Shown piece by piece: positions 3,991 through 5,670 of a DNA stretch of 5,670 nt (position 1 is its first letter; every line of letters starts with the position of its first letter). The notes under the pieces are model-generated. The model made no database searches. It worked only from the letters and a program-made list of their open reading frames with translations, and was not told the DNA's origin. A program made the position numbers and the translations under genes. The stretch lies in NCBI GenBank assembly GCA_023263465.1, contig JALQWV010000095.1, forward strand, positions 1-5,670, in the 5' to 3' direction. This DNA is from Ilumatobacteraceae bacterium (lineage in GTDB: Bacteria > Actinomycetota > Acidimicrobiia > Acidimicrobiales > Ilumatobacteraceae).

Positions 3991-5427
3991 ATGGAAAACG
4001 AGCTACAAGTCGACTCTCGCGGCACCGATAACCATGATGATGTGTGGCGTGCTACCGCTCAAGTTTTGCGTGCTCAAGTTTCTGAAGCCGTCTGGTTCTC
4101 GACTTTCAACGATGCTGTCGCCATTGCCGATGACAAAATGAGTCTTCGTCTGCAAGTTCCCAACACCTATGTCCGCGAACGAATTTTGACTCGCTACATG
4201 TCGCTGGTTCGCGATGCTTTGGACGAAGTTGGTGCAAGTGAACGCCAACTCTTGATCGACGTCCAGACCAACACTGCAGCCGATGTCCATGAGCAGTTGT
4301 CCACGAACAACACCCCAGACCAGTTGCCGGCCGAACTTAATACCGCTCTTTCCCAGCCATCGGAAACCACCACCCTCAAAAGCCGCACGGGCAAAGGAGT
4401 GGCCGTGGGCCTCAACCCCCGCTACACCTTCGAAACCTTTGTGAAAGGCACCTCGAACCAGTTCGCCCTCGCTGCTGCTCAACGTGTTGCTGAAACCCCT
4501 GGTCGTTCCTACAACCCGTTATTCATTTATGGTTCGGCTGGGCTGGGCAAAACCCACCTCCTTCACGCCATTGGGTATTACGTGCACCAGAACTACGCCC
4601 ACTACGAAGTTCGCTATGTCTCGACAGAAACATTTCTCAATGAATATGTTGACGGCATTCGCAGTAACACCATTGCCGCTTTCAAACGTCGCTACCGCGA
4701 AGTTGATGTCTTACTCATTGACGACATCCAATTCATGGAGGGCAAAGAAGGATTGCAGGAAGAATTCTTCCATACGTTCAATTCACTCCACGGCGCAAAC
4801 AAGCAGATCGTCATTTCGTCCGACCGCATGCCAGACGCCATTCCTACGTTGGAAGATCGTTTGCGCGGTCGATTCCGGTGGGGTCTCATCACCGACATTC
4901 AGCCACCAGACATGGAAACGCGTCTGGCCATTCTTCGCAATAAGGCGGAACGGGAACGCACGTCGGTGTCTCGTGAGGTGTTGGAGTTCATTGCTAGCAA
5001 TGTCACCACCAACATTCGTGAGCTTGAAGGCGCACTCATCCGAGTTGCCGCCTATTCCAGTTTGAACAAAACCCAGGTCGATGTGCCATTGGCCCAACAG
5101 TTACTTACCGACCTGCTCACTCGTGCCACGGTCAAGCCTCGTTCCGACGAGCAACTATTGGCAGAAATTGCCGAACATCTTGGATTTGAAGTTGAAGCAT
5201 TGCGCGGCAAGAGCCGCCAACGACCACTGGTGCAAGCACGCCAAACCGCCATGTATGTATTCCGTGAACTTACCGACCTCAGTTATCCAGCAATTGCGCG
5301 CTTGTTCGGTGGTAGAGACCACACCACCGTTATTCACGCCGTCGATAAAACTCAGCGCATGATGAGTGAGCGTAAGCAGGTGTACGACCAGGTAACCGAA
5401 CTCGTTCAGAAGTTTAAGACGTCATAA
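3991..5427 (+). CDS. dnaA: Chromosomal replication initiator DnaA
   Basis: AAA+ ATPase that binds DnaA boxes, unwinds oriC and helps load the replicative helicase; it also acts as a transcription factor. The 478-aa product has all four domains: domain I (about 15-90), a short poorly conserved linker (about 95-138), the AAA+ domain from NPRYTFETFV (about 142) with Walker A GSAGLGKTH at 181-189, Walker B LLIDDIQF at 241-248, and the LEDRLRGRFRWGL Arg-finger segment at about 287-299. NIRELEGALIRV at 341-352 is the sensor II region. Domain IV has a basic loop KSRQRPLVQARQ (407-418) and the DNA-contacting signature GGRDHTTVIHA (440-450). I start it at ATG 3991, which has AGAGGA at 3982-3987 upstream, although the spacing is short. 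GTG 3961 would add ten residues with no ribosome-binding site. It diverges from rpmH and is probably followed by dnaN. Confidence 0.97.
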   Translation: MENELQVDSRGTDNHDDVWRATAQVLRAQVSEAVWFSTFNDAVAIADDKMSLRLQVPNTYVRERILTRYMSLVRDALDEVGASERQLLIDVQTNTAADVHEQLSTNNTPDQLPAELNTALSQPSETTTLKSRTGKGVAVGLNPRYTFETFVKGTSNQFALAAAQRVAETPGRSYNPLFIYGSAGLGKTHLLHAIGYYVHQNYAHYEVRYVSTETFLNEYVDGIRSNTIAAFKRRYREVDVLLIDDIQFMEGKEGLQEEFFHTFNSLHGANKQIVISSDRMPDAIPTLEDRLRGRFRWGLITDIQPPDMETRLAILRNKAERERTSVSREVLEFIASNVTTNIRELEGALIRVAAYSSLNKTQVDVPLAQQLLTDLLTRATVKPRSDEQLLAEIAEHLGFEVEALRGKSRQRPLVQARQTAMYVFRELTDLSYPAIARLFGGRDHTTVIHAVDKTQRMMSERKQVYDQVTELVQKFKTS

Positions 5428-5434
5428 ATCATGT

Positions 5435-5493
5435 TGGGGACAACCATGTGGGCAACAACACAACAACCAGTGGATAACCATGAGTTATGCACG
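5435..5493. promoter_or_regulatory. Left cluster of DnaA boxes in oriC
   Basis: There are four candidates. On the minus strand: TTGTCCCCA at 5435-5443, TTGCCCACA at 5447-5455 and TTATCCACT at 5469-5477, each one base from a consensus box (TTGTCCACA or TTATCCACA). On the plus strand: TTATGCACG at 5485-5493, two mismatches from TTATCCACA (one from TTATNCACA). The array begins 8 bp after the dnaA stop. Near-consensus density over 60 bp supports a DnaA-binding array, although no single copy is perfect. Confidence 0.7.
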
Positions 5494-5582
5494 GATGTGC
5501 GAACTACACAAATGCAAGATGTGGTCTCTACCTCACAGGCTTGTGAAATTCGTTTCCTTATGTCATTTGGTATTCGAGGTGT

Positions 5583-5598
5583 TCGTCCACAATCCACA
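5583..5598 (+). promoter_or_regulatory. Two overlapping DnaA boxes beside the unwinding region
   Basis: TCGTCCACA (5583-5591) and CAATCCACA (5590-5598) are in the same orientation, offset by 7 bp, with one mismatch to TTGTCCACA and two to TTATCCACA respectively. They share two bases, so perhaps only one is filled at a time. They directly precede a CCCC run and TTATTA repeats, the arrangement expected for boxes that anchor DnaA for strand opening. Confidence 0.65.
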
Positions 5599-5602
5599 CC
5601 CC

Positions 5603-5652
5603 TTATTACCGTTATTAAGTCTTTATATAAACATCCACAAATAACAATGAAC
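5603..5652. other. Candidate DNA unwinding element
   Basis: By direct count 12 of these 50 bases are G or C (24%), far below the rest of the window. The tract starts with TTATTA-CCG-TTATTA (5603-5617) and contains the palindrome TTTATATAAA (5622-5631) and a further box-like ACATCCACA (5631-5639). Its place after the overlapping DnaA boxes fits an oriC melting site. TATAAA at 5626-5631, 17 bp after TTATTA at 5603-5608, could alternatively or additionally be part of a dnaN promoter. Confidence 0.65.
5631..5639 (+). promoter_or_regulatory. Weak DnaA box inside the AT-rich tract
   Basis: ACATCCACA retains the TCCACA core but has two mismatches to TTATCCACA. It lies within the AT-rich tract on the dnaN side, in the same orientation as the pair at 5583-5598. 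It may be a low-affinity site or a chance match. Confidence 0.4.
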
Positions 5653-5662
5653 AGCGTTGTCC

Positions 5663-5668
5663 AAGGAG
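5663..5668 (+). promoter_or_regulatory. Ribosome-binding site of the next gene, probably dnaN
   Basis: AAGGAG is a near-perfect Shine-Dalgarno two bases from the window edge, so a start codon is expected a few bases beyond 5670. Gene order dnaA-dnaN is nearly universal here, so this is probably the ribosome-binding site for the beta sliding clamp gene. The start codon itself is not visible. Confidence 0.6.
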
Positions 5669-5670
5669 CA

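Larger units (their letters stand above)
5428..5670. other. Candidate oriC in the dnaA-dnaN spacer
   Basis: These 243 bases contain no credible gene. They hold about seven DnaA-box-like 9-mers, a strongly AT-rich tract, and a Shine-Dalgarno at the right edge. The dnaA-dnaN spacer is the classical oriC location in Actinobacteria and Firmicutes. The first four boxes mostly point leftward and the last three point rightward, on either side of an unremarkable 5494-5582 segment. The call combines position, box density and base composition. The right edge of the spacer lies outside the window. Confidence 0.85.

Noticed and set aside
3273..4031. A 252-codon open frame on the plus strand across yidD, rnpA, rpmH and the dnaA control region
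   Set aside because: It is antisense to recognised conserved genes, shows no family motifs, and runs through a regulatory region.
4003..4482. A 159-codon minus-strand open frame inside dnaA
   Set aside because: It is antisense to clear DnaA domains I-III, has no recognisable motif, and is explained by codon bias of the real gene.
1..5670. Mobile elements, CRISPR arrays, defence or biosynthetic systems
   Set aside because: No transposase, integrase, terminal repeats, spaced direct repeats or unexplained long reading frame was found; every substantial frame fits the conserved origin neighbourhood.

Overview
The window is the replication-origin (dnaA/oriC) neighbourhood of a bacterial chromosome, seen from the edge of parA to just short of dnaN. 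The gene order parA - rsmG - jag - yidC - yidD - rnpA - rpmH on the minus strand, diverging from dnaA on the plus strand, is the conserved Actinobacteria-type arrangement. Protein details suggest Acidimicrobiia or a close relative: a compact RsmG, a YidC with no lipoprotein signal and no large periplasmic domain, and an RnpA that begins MIGRIR. Base composition looks moderate rather than very GC-rich, as in some aquatic members. The class assignment is inferred from remembered family sequences and not from a search.

Left part (1-1118): a 5'-complete but window-truncated parA (chromosome partitioning ATPase), a short spacer, and rsmG (16S rRNA G527 N7-methyltransferase). Two identical 16-bp perfect palindromes match the ParB centromere site parS. 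One lies in the rsmG-parA spacer and one inside the last codons of rsmG. With their flanks they form a 22-bp inverted repeat.

Middle part (1132-3703): a tightly packed operon read leftward from rpmH (bL34). Next come rnpA (RNase P protein), yidD and yidC (membrane-protein insertion), and jag/khpB (KH-R3H RNA-binding protein). The rpmH/rnpA and rnpA/yidD junctions are 4-nt stop/start overlaps, which suggests translational coupling. Two short or mis-startable genes are resolved here: a 44-codon rpmH with a GTG start, and yidD starting at 3249.

Divergent control region (3704-3990): it carries several DnaA-box-like sequences, including a perfect inverted pair, a strong 8-bp GC hairpin and a 15-bp palindrome just ahead of dnaA. 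This is a plausible site of dnaA autoregulation.

Right part (3991-5670): dnaA (478 aa, all four domains) followed by a gene-free stretch that looks like oriC. It has clustered DnaA boxes, then two close boxes, a CCCC spacer and TTATTA repeats leading into a 24% GC tract. A Shine-Dalgarno sequence at the very end presumably belongs to dnaN, which starts outside the window.

All genes point away from the origin, so they are co-oriented with replication. I see no mobile element, CRISPR array, tRNA, rRNA or defence system. The content is core housekeeping, and the points of interest are cis-acting sites and a few residue-level oddities.
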